DNA of 13,230 bases from DASZGI01 sp035938995 (GCF_035938995.1 NZ_DASZGI010000389.1:1-13230), one strand, 5' to 3'. Positions 6,235-12,774 are shown, counted from the first letter of the stretch. The notes: generated by a model not told the origin, from the letters alone. Numbers and translations are program-made.

Positions 6235-7200
6235 TCAGAGGTCGAGGACAAGGCGCGGGCTGAGCGAACGCGACACGCAGATCAGCACGGCGTCTCCGGC
6301 CTCGCGCTCGTCGTCCGTAAGGACGCTGTCGCGGTGCTCGGGGCTGCCCTCGACGACCAGGGTCTCGCAGGTGCCGCAGGTTCCCTCGCGGCAGGAGAAG
6401 GTGGCCTCCACCCCCACGCCCTCGACCACGTCCAGGATCGAGCAGCCCGGCTTGACCAGGAGGGTGTGGCCGCTGCGAGCGAGTACGACCTCGAACTCGC
6501 GTTCGCTGGCCCGCTCCTCCTCGCTGATCTCCTTGGCGGTGAAGCGCTCGGTGTGCAGCGTGCCCTCGGGCCAGTCGGCGGTCGCGTCCTCCATCGCCTG
6601 GAGCAGCGGCTCCGGGCCGCAGGAGTAGACGAGCGTGCCGGGCCGGGGCCGGCCGAGGAAGGTCTTGAGATCGAGCAGGCCGTACTGGTCCTGGGGCCGG
6701 ATCTGCACGTGCGATCCCCGCGCGGCCAGCGACTCGGCGAAGGCCATCGAGTCCGTGGTGCGCCCGCCGTAAAGCAGGCTCCATGGGATGTTCGCCCGGG
6801 CCGCCGCTTCGAGCATGGGCAGGATCGGGGTGATTCCGATGCCGCCCGCCACGAACAGGTAGCGCTGCGCGGGCTCTTGGCGGAAGTGGTTGCGGGGGCC
6901 GCGCACGCGGATCTGCTCACCGGCCGCCAGGCGATCGTGCACGAACGCTGAGCCGCCACGGCCAGTCGGCTCCCGCAGGATGGCGACGCGCCAGGAGGCG
7001 CGGTCGGCCGGGTCGCCGCACAGCGAGTACTGGCGCACCAGGTCGTCGGTCAGCAGCAGATCGATGTGCGCTCCGGGTTCCCACTCGGGCAACTCGCCCC
7101 CGTCGGGGCGGACGAGGGTGAGCGCGAGCACTCCCTCGGCGAGCCTTTCGCTCGCGGAAACGGTGACGGTGAGGACGGGCTCGGAAGTTGAGGTCGTCAT
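6235..7200 (-). CDS. PDR/VanB-type oxygenase reductase component (flavin, NAD, 2Fe-2S)
   Basis: A single-chain electron-transfer protein that takes hydride from NADH and delivers electrons through a plant-type 2Fe-2S centre, as in phthalate dioxygenase and vanillate demethylase reductases. In order: a flavin-binding barrel with RQYSLCG (56-62), an NAD domain with GGIGITP (119-125) and YSCGPEPLL (192-200), HTERF (216-220), then a ferredoxin domain with cluster cysteines C270, C275, C278 and C308. The length (321 aa) is normal. The ATG at 7200 gives the usual N-terminus; its ribosome site is poor (GAAGG one base away), and an in-frame ATG at 7260 would add 20 residues but has no ribosome site either. 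The gene is convergent with the sigma gene (25-bp gap). No Rieske oxygenase alpha subunit is adjacent, so its partner is unknown. Confidence 0.93.
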   Translation of the reverse strand: MTTSTSEPVLTVTVSASERLAEGVLALTLVRPDGGELPEWEPGAHIDLLLTDDLVRQYSLCGDPADRASWRVAILREPTGRGGSAFVHDRLAAGEQIRVRGPRNHFRQEPAQRYLFVAGGIGITPILPMLEAAARANIPWSLLYGGRTTDSMAFAESLAARGSHVQIRPQDQYGLLDLKTFLGRPRPGTLVYSCGPEPLLQAMEDATADWPEGTLHTERFTAKEISEEERASEREFEVVLARSGHTLLVKPGCSILDVVEGVGVEATFSCREGTCGTCETLVVEGSPEHRDSVLTDDEREAGDAVLICVSRSLSPRLVLDL

Positions 7201-7309
7201 ACCTTCGCCAAGGGCTCGAGGGGCAGTGTCCTGCGTCTGTTCGGCAGCGGCCGACGGCATTGACCGTCGCCGCCACAAACGTCGCAGCGTTGTCAGAGTG
7301 GCGATTTGC

Positions 7310-7339
7310 GTTAAGGACGGGCCGGACCCGCAGTTAAGG
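7310..7339. repeat. two GTTAAGG direct repeats upstream of the oxygenase reductase
   Basis: GTTAAGG occurs at 7310-7316 and 7333-7339, 23 bp apart (about two helical turns), flanking a CGGG/CCCG hairpin. They lie 110-140 bp upstream of the minus-strand reductase start. They could be activator half-sites; this rests only on spacing and A/T content. Confidence 0.25.
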
Positions 7340-7358
7340 CCGAGCAAAGCCGCCGACA

Positions 7359-7602
7359 TCACGCGTGGTCGCCGAGCCGTTCACGGGCGCGAGAGTGCGG
7401 CAGTCCGGCGCTCCAGGTCGACGTCGCACGGATGCTCACCGCGCCCTGTCCGCCGGGGAGCACGTTCACATCGCCGTCGTCCACGGTCACGTCGACCACC
7501 GAGACGGCGTGCGTGGCGGTCCAGGACGTCGTCGCAGTCTGCTGAATCAACCAGTCATAGGCGCTTCCCGGGACCTGGTCGCGGCGCGGCGGAAGCACTC
7601 AT
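7359..7602 (-). pseudogene. remnant of a DUF4097-like (putative adhesin / beta-helix) protein
   Basis: One frame (GTG 7598 to stop 7359, 79 aa) contains TATTSWTATHAVSVVDVTVDDGDVNV followed by LPGGQGAVSIRATSTWSAG. This resembles the first strands of actinobacterial DUF4097 proteins, which normally follow a transmembrane segment and continue for another 150 residues or more. Here the anchor is missing, the similarity stops after STWS, and the frame ends. An ATG at 7602 opens a different frame that stops after 15 codons near 7555, consistent with a frame disruption at the N-terminus. It is interpreted as a decayed fragment; a small intact gene of unknown role is the alternative. No function is proposed. 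Confidence 0.4.
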
Positions 7603-7656
7603 GATCAGGAGCCTAGGCGGCAGCGCGGCCACGCCGCCAGGGCGCAGGGTTCAGAT

Positions 7657-7682
7657 CGGGGGTGTAGCCAGCCATACCCCCG
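7657..7682. promoter_or_regulatory. inverted repeat CGGGGGT/ACCCCCG
   Basis: Perfect 7-bp arms CGGGGGT (7657-7663) and ACCCCCG (7676-7682) with a 12-nt spacer lie in the divergent region between the DUF4097-like remnant and the membrane-protein gene. In a divergent spacer an operator is more likely than a terminator. C-tract/G-tract arms recall metal- or copper-sensor sites, but no such regulator is present. Confidence 0.35.
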
Positions 7683-7701
7683 AGTCGGCGCCGTGCGTTA
7701 C

Positions 7702-7737
7702 TGAATCGCACCGCCTCAAGTCAGCACTCTTGATTCA
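7702..7737. promoter_or_regulatory. nested inverted repeats upstream of the membrane-protein gene
   Basis: Two overlapping dyads share a right arm: TGAATC (7702-7707) with GATTCA (7732-7737), and TCAAG (7716-7720) with CTTGA (7729-7733). They lie 35-70 bp before the ATG at 7772, where promoter and operator elements are expected. No clear -35/-10 pair was assigned. Confidence 0.3.
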
Positions 7738-7771
7738 TGCGAGAGCCGATGTCGAGGACGGGGAGTGCGCA

Positions 7772-8317
7772 ATGAGTACCGTGACGATTTCCGGAATTAA
7801 CAGGACAACGGACCGGATCGGGAGGCAGCGGGGGACGCGGACGCTCGACCAGGTGCGCGGGGGCGCCGCGATCGCGGCGTCGCGGGTGGCGGACGTCTCG
7901 AGCGCGGCAGCCGGCGTCTCGAGTACGGCAGGAGCGGCGGCCGGGCCGCGGTGGACGCGCTGGATCGGGATCGGCCTGACGGGGGCCGGGCTGGCGATGG
8001 TGCCCTGGTTGGGAGTGCTCGCGACCGGTCTTCCCGCGAGCTACCACGCCGGGAACTGGAACGCCGCCTGGGTGGGACTCGACGCGCTGGAAGCCCTCGG
8101 CCTCTTCGCCACGGGAACGCTGCTGCGCCGCCGAGATCCGCGCGCCGCCCTCACCGCCGCGGCGACGTCGGCGCTGCTGTGCGTCGACGCCTGGTTCGAC
8201 GTTCTCACGTCAGCGCCCGCGGACCGGGTCACGGCGATCGTGATGGCGGCCGGTGCCGAGCTTCCGATCACCGCCCTGTGCGCGGTGCTGGCCGTGCGGA
8301 CGTTCCCACAGCGGTGA
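7772..8317 (+). CDS. four-helix integral membrane protein, function unknown
   Basis: A 181-aa protein, function not recognised. A basic and Ala/Ser-rich N-terminus (1-60) precedes four hydrophobic segments: about 64-86 (WIGIGLTGAGLAMVPWLGVLATG), 98-117, 126-147 and 153-176. Between and within them lie motifs recalled from actinobacterial hypothetical membrane proteins: NWNAAWVGLDALE (95-107), LLRRRDPR (117-124), LCVDAWFDVLT (136-146) and GAELPITAL (161-169). The conserved-looking acidic and Trp residues inside membrane segments suggest a functional pocket rather than a simple anchor. ATG 7772 is chosen because GGGAG lies six bases upstream and the membrane core begins after it; the open frame continues far upstream with non-protein-like composition. 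It ends before a strong terminator, so it is likely monocistronic. Confidence 0.8.
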   Translation: MSTVTISGINRTTDRIGRQRGTRTLDQVRGGAAIAASRVADVSSAAAGVSSTAGAAAGPRWTRWIGIGLTGAGLAMVPWLGVLATGLPASYHAGNWNAAWVGLDALEALGLFATGTLLRRRDPRAALTAAATSALLCVDAWFDVLTSAPADRVTAIVMAAGAELPITALCAVLAVRTFPQR

Positions 8318-8405
8318 GAGCGGAAGGCTTGCGGAAGGCGGGTCGATGCGCTGCGCGCCGCGCGATCTTTCGCCGCCGCCCGGCCGTCGCCCGAACGCGC
8401 GCATG

Positions 8406-8448
8406 GCTGGAACCGGGTCGCCCTCAGACCCGGTTCCAGCTGCTTTTA
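8406..8448. terminator. strong intrinsic terminator shared by convergent genes
   Basis: Perfect 14-bp arms GCTGGAACCGGGTC (8406-8419) and GACCCGGTTCCAGC (8427-8440) enclose a 7-nt loop, with TGCTTTTA following on the plus strand. It serves the membrane-protein gene on the plus strand and could also stop the minus-strand ACC epsilon-like gene ending at 8485. Confidence 0.9.
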
Positions 8449-8484
8449 TCCCCTTGTCGGCCGCGCTCGGGCGCGGTCCGTGGA

Positions 8485-8769
8485 TCAGGCGGCGCGCATC
8501 CAGGACGACGGCGACCGGTACACGACCGGCTGCGGGCGGTCCCAGGAGGCGACGGGCGGCAGGTGGACGACGTTGTCCAGTCCGTCCTCGGCGGCGTTGC
8601 GGGCGCGGACGTGCGCGAGCGCGACCACCAGCGCGGCCACCTCGGTGGGGTTCGGGTTGCCCCGCAGCACCTTGAGGATCGCCGTCTCGGCGGACACGCC
8701 GTCGTTCACGGCGTCGTCGGCGGCGGCCTGGTCCCGCGCGGCCCTGGCGTCAGCGAGTGAGATGGTCAT
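8485..8769 (-). CDS. acyl-CoA carboxylase epsilon subunit-like protein
   Basis: A 94-aa protein matching the actinobacterial ACC epsilon family (PF13822 type). The core ILKVLRGNPNPTEVAALVVALAHV (31-54) carries the RGNP-P-E--AAL signature, and the C-terminal Ser-Trp ending (SPSSWMRAA) is typical. In Mycobacterium and Streptomyces such subunits bind and stimulate biotin-dependent acetyl/propionyl-CoA carboxylases. Here no carboxyltransferase beta or biotinylated alpha subunit is adjacent, so it is either an orphan acting in trans or a family member with another partner. The long Ala/Asp-rich N-terminus (1-30) is common in the family. The ATG at 8769 has no ribosome site; a six-codon reading frame (8766-8786) overlaps it as ATGA. 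Leaderless or coupled translation are the alternatives. Confidence 0.8.
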   Translation of the reverse strand: MTISLADARAARDQAAADDAVNDGVSAETAILKVLRGNPNPTEVAALVVALAHVRARNAAEDGLDNVVHLPPVASWDRPQPVVYRSPSSWMRAA

Positions 8770-8792
8770 ACAACCAAGGAGGTCATAGCGGA

Positions 8793-9283
8793 CTAATCCC
8801 GCGCTTGCGACGCGGTTGAGCGCGGCAAGCGGTCGCGACGCGACCCGCGCCGAGCGGCCGGGCGAAGGCGTCTCCAGGGTCTGATCAGCGACGACCCCGG
8901 CGATGCGCCCTCCCCGCCGGGTGAACCCGGGCCCGGTTCCGGGTGCTCATCCGGGTGCAGCCCGACGTGCTCGCGCTCGCTGCCGTCGACGTTCTCGCGT
9001 AGGACGCCGCGCAGGCCGCGCGACCGACTCGACTCGGCCGGCACCAGATCCAGCAGCGCATCACGTTCCCGCGCTCCTTCGGCACGTCGACGGACAGGGC
9101 CGACGGCGACTCGCGGTCGCGCGCCGGTCGGGATGACAGAAGATACCGCACGCCCCGTGAGCGGATCGGAGCGCCGTGAGCAGCGAAAGCGGCGACGATC
9201 GAGGTCCGGACGGGTGCGTGCACTGAGTCCAGTTCGTCTGTTGTCACCTTCTCGCCAGTCGCGCGGCACCCGGCGTCCCACAT
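8793..9283 (-). pseudogene. probable frameshifted small gene of unknown function
   Basis: No intact gene is visible in this 525-bp stretch, but two minus-strand frames join into one plausible protein. Frame one runs from ATG 9283 or GTG 9247 (VTTDELDSVHAPVRTSIVAAF ... SALSVDVPKERG) to about 9070. Frame two continues as ERDALLDLVPAESSRSRG, then LRGVLRENVDGS and REHVGLHPDEHPE. Both segments have coding-like codon use with G/C third positions, and each degenerates into Arg-rich low-complexity text past the junction near 9066-9076, where losing one base in a GC-rich run would explain the switch. Frame two then runs to the TAG at 8793 through unconvincing sequence, so the original end is uncertain. 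A sequencing error at the junction is possible. The family is not recognised. Confidence 0.45.
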
Positions 9284-9315
9284 AGTCCGGCCGTGCCGGG
9301 GGAAGGGGAGGGACC

Positions 9316-10068
9316 ATGCGCACCCAGTGGGACACCGAAGCCCAGGCGAACGCTTTCACCCAGGGCCTTTTCGACGGCTTGCCCGGCCGCTACGACCTGC
9401 TCGCCGAAGTGCTGTCCTTCGGCCAGAACCGCCGGTGGCGGCACGCGATGGTGGACGGCGCGCTGAGCGTCGCGCCCCGGCCCCAGCGGGTCCTGGACGT
9501 GGCCACCGGAACCGCCGGAGTGGCCCTCGCCTGGATCGACCGCGGGCCGGCGGACGTCGACGTCACCGGCGTGGACCTGACCGAGAAGATGCTGCGGCGC
9601 GGCAGGCGCCGGGTCGCCGAGCGCCGCGCTTCCGACCGGATCCGCCTGGTCGCCGGCCGGGCCGAGCAGCTGCCGTTCCCCGACGGCGCCTTCGACGCGC
9701 TCACCTTTACCTACCTGCTGCGCTATGTCACGGATCCCGCCGCGACGTTGCGCGAACTCGCCCGGGTCGTGCGGCCCGGCGGCGCCATCGCGAGCCTGGA
9801 GTTCGCGGTGCCCGAACATCCGGTGTGGCACACGGCGTGGCGCGGATACACCCGCGGCGTGCTGCCGGTCGCGGGCTTCGCGACCGGTGGACGCGAGTGG
9901 GCGCAGGTCGGCTGGTTCCTCGGACCGTCCATCAGCGACCACTACAGCCGCCACCCCGTCTCCGACATCGTCGAATACTGGCGTGCCGCCGGGATCGAGG
10001 AGCCCCGGGTCCGCCGGATGAGCCTGGGCGGCGGCCTGGTGATGTGGGGACGCAAGTCGGATGCCTAA
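9316..10068 (+). CDS. UbiE/COQ5-family (MenG-like) SAM-dependent methyltransferase
   Basis: A 250-aa cytosolic methyltransferase. The family N-terminus LFDGLPGRYDLLAEVLSFGQNRRWR (18-42) matches the UbiE 'YD..N...SFG..R.WR' block. Motif I VLDVATGTAG is at 59-68, the acidic GVDLTEKML at 85-93, LVAGRAEQLPFPDGAFDALTFTYLLRYV at 111-138 and RPGG at 153-156. UbiE/MenG methylates the ring of demethylmenaquinone or a related prenylated quinol. Here the familiar xxNVTD-like block reads LRYVTDP. It overlaps the UbiA-like gene by 8 nt, and a polyprenyl synthase follows on the other strand, supporting a prenyl-lipid substrate. The ATG at 9316 has a strong GGGGAGGG site. Whether it is the housekeeping menaquinone enzyme or a specialised paralogue cannot be told from sequence alone. 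Confidence 0.9.
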   Translation: MRTQWDTEAQANAFTQGLFDGLPGRYDLLAEVLSFGQNRRWRHAMVDGALSVAPRPQRVLDVATGTAGVALAWIDRGPADVDVTGVDLTEKMLRRGRRRVAERRASDRIRLVAGRAEQLPFPDGAFDALTFTYLLRYVTDPAATLRELARVVRPGGAIASLEFAVPEHPVWHTAWRGYTRGVLPVAGFATGGREWAQVGWFLGPSISDHYSRHPVSDIVEYWRAAGIEEPRVRRMSLGGGLVMWGRKSDA

Positions 10069-10831
10069 TCCGGGGCCGTCCGCGCCCGATCTGCCGGCCC
10101 CCGCCTTTTACGCCCGCCGCAGCGGCCCGCTCGCCGACTGGTGGACCCTGCTGCACCCGCCATACACGCTTTGGCACATTTCCTATGCCGCTCTGGGCGC
10201 GGCGCTCGCCCCACGCGTCGATTGGGCGATCCTCGGCGCGACAGTCCTCGCATTCGCCCTCGCCGTCGGTGTCGCGGCGCACGCGCTGGACGAATGGAAC
10301 GGCCGCCCGCTGCGCACCGGGATCAGCGCACGCGCGCTGTGGATCGCGGCGATCGTGTCGCTCGCGGGCGCCTGCGCTCTCGGCGTGACCGCGGTGAATC
10401 ACGCGGGCGCGATCCTCATCCCGTTCATCCTGGCCGGGGTCGTCCTCGTGCTCGGCTACAACCTCGAGCTCTTCCACGGCGCCCTGCACACCGACCTCGG
10501 GTTCGCACTCGCGTGGGGCGCGTTCCCCGTCGCGGTCGGTTACGTCGCGCAGGCTCCGCCGCTTCACTCACCGAGCATCGTCGGCACCGTACTCGCGGTC
10601 ATCTCCGCCACCGCCCTGTCCGCAGCCCAGCGTCGCCTCAGCACTCCGGCCCGTCTGCTGCGCCGCCGAGCCACCGGTGTCGACGGGGCGATCCGCTTCG
10701 CCGACGGCACCTCGATTCCCGTCGATCGCAGCACTCTGCTCGCACCGCTCGACGGAGCGCTGCGGCTGCTCTCCTACGCTGTCCCCGCGCTCGCCGCCGC
10801 GGCCCTCATCGCCCGGGTCAGCCGGTGGTGA
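10061..10831 (+). CDS. UbiA-like integral membrane prenyltransferase homologue with degenerate Asp motif
   Basis: A 256-aa polytopic membrane protein with about seven hydrophobic segments. The HALDEWNGRPLRTGIS block (74-89) aligns with the first UbiA motif, normally NDxxDxxxD followed by RPLxxGxxS. Only one Asp and one Glu remain, and the intervening residues are missing. YNLELFHGALHTDLGFALAWGAFPVAVGY (133-161) matches the second UbiA region (Y..P..lK.....D...G..P...GY). UbiA enzymes attach a polyprenyl chain to an aromatic acceptor using Mg2+ bound by those Asp residues, so either the chemistry or the metal site is altered. A hydrophilic stretch at about 190-225 separates the last helices. 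The start ATG overlaps the methyltransferase stop (8 nt), implying coupled translation. The 3' end overlaps the polyprenyl synthase by 14 bp on the opposite strand. Confidence 0.72.
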   Translation: MPNPGPSAPDLPAPAFYARRSGPLADWWTLLHPPYTLWHISYAALGAALAPRVDWAILGATVLAFALAVGVAAHALDEWNGRPLRTGISARALWIAAIVSLAGACALGVTAVNHAGAILIPFILAGVVLVLGYNLELFHGALHTDLGFALAWGAFPVAVGYVAQAPPLHSPSIVGTVLAVISATALSAAQRRLSTPARLLRRRATGVDGAIRFADGTSIPVDRSTLLAPLDGALRLLSYAVPALAAAALIARVSRW

Positions 10832-11891
10832 CCATCACGACGAGCGTGCTCAACGGCTCCCGCACGGCCTCGCCGACCAGCGGCATCGCCGCGAGCGCCG
10901 CCAGCGCCTGATCTCCGAGTGCCGCGATGCGCTGTTCGACGGCCGTTCGCGCGCCGGTGTCCTCGATCACCGCGCGCAGCGCGTCCACCGCCGCGTCGGT
11001 TCCCTTCTCGGTCAGCTCGGCCAACCGCGCTCGCCCCGCCGAATCAGACCTCAGGTAAGCCTCCGCGAGCAACGCAGTGCACTTACCGTCCTTCAGGTCG
11101 TCGCCGGAGGGCTTGCCGCTGGCGTCCGGATCGCCGAACGCGCCGATCACGTCGTCCCTGAGCTGAAAAGCCGTGCCCAGCGCGATGCCGTACTCGTCGA
11201 ACCGCGACAGCAGCGCCTCGTCCGCCCCGGCGAGCGCTCCGCCGAACCGCAGCGGGCCCTTCGTGGTGCACGCCGCCGTCTTGGCCCGGGCGGCTTCGAG
11301 GGCTTCGTCGAGTTCGAACGAGCCGCGCGCCTGCATCAGCAGGTCGAGATACTGGCCGCGGATGGTCTCGGCCCGCATCTCGTCGTAGACCGGGCGGCCG
11401 CGTTCGACGACGGTCAGTTCGAGACCGCTCTCGCGCAGCAGGAGATCCGCCCACACCATGCACAGGTCCCCCGCCGCTATGGCGACGGCGTTGCCGAAGC
11501 GCTCGGCCGGACCGCGCCATCGCTGTGCGGCGTGCCGCCGCGCGAAGATTCGGTGCACGGCCTCGCCGCCGCGCCGTGTCGCGGAACCGTCCATGACGTC
11601 GTCGTGGATCAGGGCACAGCCATGCAGCAGCTCGAGACTGCACGCCGCGCGCACGATCGCGTCGTCGACCGGGCGGCCCGCCCCGCTCCAGCCGAGCAAG
11701 CAGAGCGCCGCGCGCAACCGCTTCCCACCGCGCATGACCAAGTCGGCCGCGCCCTGCACGAGGGCCGCTCCGCCGCCCCCCACCTCCGCGATCCGCGCCC
11801 CGAGAAAGTCCTCCAGCACCTGGTCGACCCGGGGACGCACCGCCGCAAGATCCGGCACCGGCTCGCGAAGAGTCGTCAAGGCCCGTGCCAC
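10818..11891 (-). CDS. trans-polyprenyl diphosphate synthase (polyprenyl synthetase family)
   Basis: Condenses isopentenyl diphosphate with allylic diphosphates to make a linear prenyl diphosphate. The substrate-binding GGKRLR is at 55-60 and the first Asp-rich motif DDVMDGSATRRG at 97-108. KTAACTTKGPL is at 204-214, and the second Asp motif FQLRDDVIGAFGDPDASGKP at 242-261 has the DDxxG form usual in actinobacteria. The length from GTG 11891 is 357 aa, normal for the family. Product length (C15, C20 or longer) is not assigned. GAGGAG abuts the GTG at 11891, while a TTG at 11879 sits 11 nt beyond it; the true start is one of these two, and the open frame upstream to 12029 is not conserved-looking. 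It probably supplies the prenyl donor for the neighbouring UbiA-like protein. Confidence 0.92.
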   Translation of the reverse strand: MARALTTLREPVPDLAAVRPRVDQVLEDFLGARIAEVGGGGAALVQGAADLVMRGGKRLRAALCLLGWSGAGRPVDDAIVRAACSLELLHGCALIHDDVMDGSATRRGGEAVHRIFARRHAAQRWRGPAERFGNAVAIAAGDLCMVWADLLLRESGLELTVVERGRPVYDEMRAETIRGQYLDLLMQARGSFELDEALEAARAKTAACTTKGPLRFGGALAGADEALLSRFDEYGIALGTAFQLRDDVIGAFGDPDASGKPSGDDLKDGKCTALLAEAYLRSDSAGRARLAELTEKGTDAAVDALRAVIEDTGARTAVEQRIAALGDQALAALAAMPLVGEAVREPLSTLVVMVTTG

Positions 11892-12021
11892 TCCTCGCGC
11901 GCTGATCGAGTACCTGGTCTGGCTCCATACAACACCAGATCCCGCGCCTTGCCCACCCGCCACAGCAGGCGGAGCATAGCCGGGAGAGGACACCAACCGG
12001 GACGCTCCTAGGGAGGAACCC

Positions 12022-12588
12022 ATGACCAAGGTGTTGATCTTGACCGGCGACGCCGCCGAAGACCTCGAGGTGATGTACCCTTACCAGCGCCTTCTCGAAG
12101 AGGGCTACCAGGTGGACATCGCCGCCCCCGCCAAGAAGAAGCTCCAGTTCGTCGTGCACGATTTCGTCGACGGTTTCGACACCTACACCGAGAAGCCCGG
12201 CCACACCTGGCCTGCCGACCTCGCGTTCGCCGACGTGAACCCCGCCGAGTACGCCGCGGTCGTGCTGCCCGGCGGACGGGCGCCCGAATACATCCGAAAC
12301 GACCCGGAATGTCAGCGGCTCATCCGGCACTTCTTCGCCGAGGACAAACCGATCGCCCAGCTGTGCCACGGCCCGCTGATCAGCGCCGCCGCCGGGGTGC
12401 TCGCCGGCCGCCGCTCGTCGGCGTACCCCGCGCTCGCCACGGACCTGGAAGCCGCCGGTGCGCAGTTCATCGACGGCGAGGCGGTGGTCGACGGAATGCT
12501 GGTCTCCGGTCGGGCGTGGCCGGACCACCCGGCATGGATGCGCGAGTTCATCAGGCTCCTGCGAGCCAAGGCGCCAGCCACCGACTGA
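12022..12588 (+). CDS. DJ-1/PfpI-family protein
   Basis: A 188-aa cytosolic flavodoxin-like protein of the PfpI branch. LILTGDAAEDLEVMYPYQRLLEEGYQVDIA (5-34) carries the conserved acidic residue (Glu13), LPGGRAPEYIRNDP is at 82-95, and the nucleophile elbow AQLCHGPLISAAAGVL (112-127) contains Cys115 followed by His116. VSGRAWPDHPAWMREFI closes the domain. Relatives act as glyoxalase/deglycase-like or stress proteins; protease activity is established only for some members. GGGAGG precedes the ATG at 12022. It is divergent from the polyprenyl synthase (130-bp shared spacer) and appears to end at its own terminator. No functional link to the prenyl genes is evident. Confidence 0.93.
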   Translation: MTKVLILTGDAAEDLEVMYPYQRLLEEGYQVDIAAPAKKKLQFVVHDFVDGFDTYTEKPGHTWPADLAFADVNPAEYAAVVLPGGRAPEYIRNDPECQRLIRHFFAEDKPIAQLCHGPLISAAAGVLAGRRSSAYPALATDLEAAGAQFIDGEAVVDGMLVSGRAWPDHPAWMREFIRLLRAKAPATD

Positions 12589-12615
12589 GACGCGACGTCA
12601 CGGCCACCGACTGAG
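12577..12615 (+). repeat. short tandem duplication of the 3' end of the PfpI-family gene
   Basis: GCCACCGACTGAG, which includes the last codons and stop, occurs at 12577-12589 and again at 12603-12615, with a period of 26 nt. The second copy lies beyond the stop and is not translated. Confidence 0.8.
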
Positions 12616-12747
12616 GCACGGCGCCAGAACGCAAGGGCCACCAGGGCTCATCGCCGACGCCTGACACAATGCGCCACACGGTCACCCGGCGTCGCATGGT
12701 CACCCGACAACGCACCATCAATGCCCATCGAAGCTCACAAGTCCACT

Positions 12748-12774
12748 CCGGCGGTCGCCACGTGCGGCCGCCGG
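12748..12774 (+). terminator. hairpin terminator downstream of the PfpI-family gene
   Basis: CCGGCGGTCGC (12748-12758) pairs with GCGGCCGCCGG (12764-12774), an 11-bp stem with one G-T pair and a 5-nt loop, followed by GCTCGTTT. It lies in the roughly 200-bp spacer between convergent genes. The rest of that spacer holds the short tandem repeat and nothing else recognised. Confidence 0.75.

Noticed and set aside
6890..7771. Upstream extension of the four-helix membrane protein to 475 aa
   Set aside because: It runs antisense through the oxygenase reductase start and the DUF4097-like remnant with Arg/Ser-rich sequence; ATG 7772 has a good ribosome site and precedes the membrane core.
8775..8782. 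Perfect ribosome-binding sequence AAGGAGGT on the plus strand
   Set aside because: No start codon lies at usable spacing and no coding frame follows, so it is not called as a gene start.
10677..12011. 444-aa plus-strand frame opposite the polyprenyl synthase
   Set aside because: No family motif and Arg/Gln/His-rich; the minus strand has both Asp-rich prenyl synthase motifs.
11083..12528. 481-aa minus-strand frame spanning the synthase and the PfpI-family gene
   Set aside because: It crosses two well-supported genes and their promoters in a different frame; composition is typical of a G/C-rich shadow.
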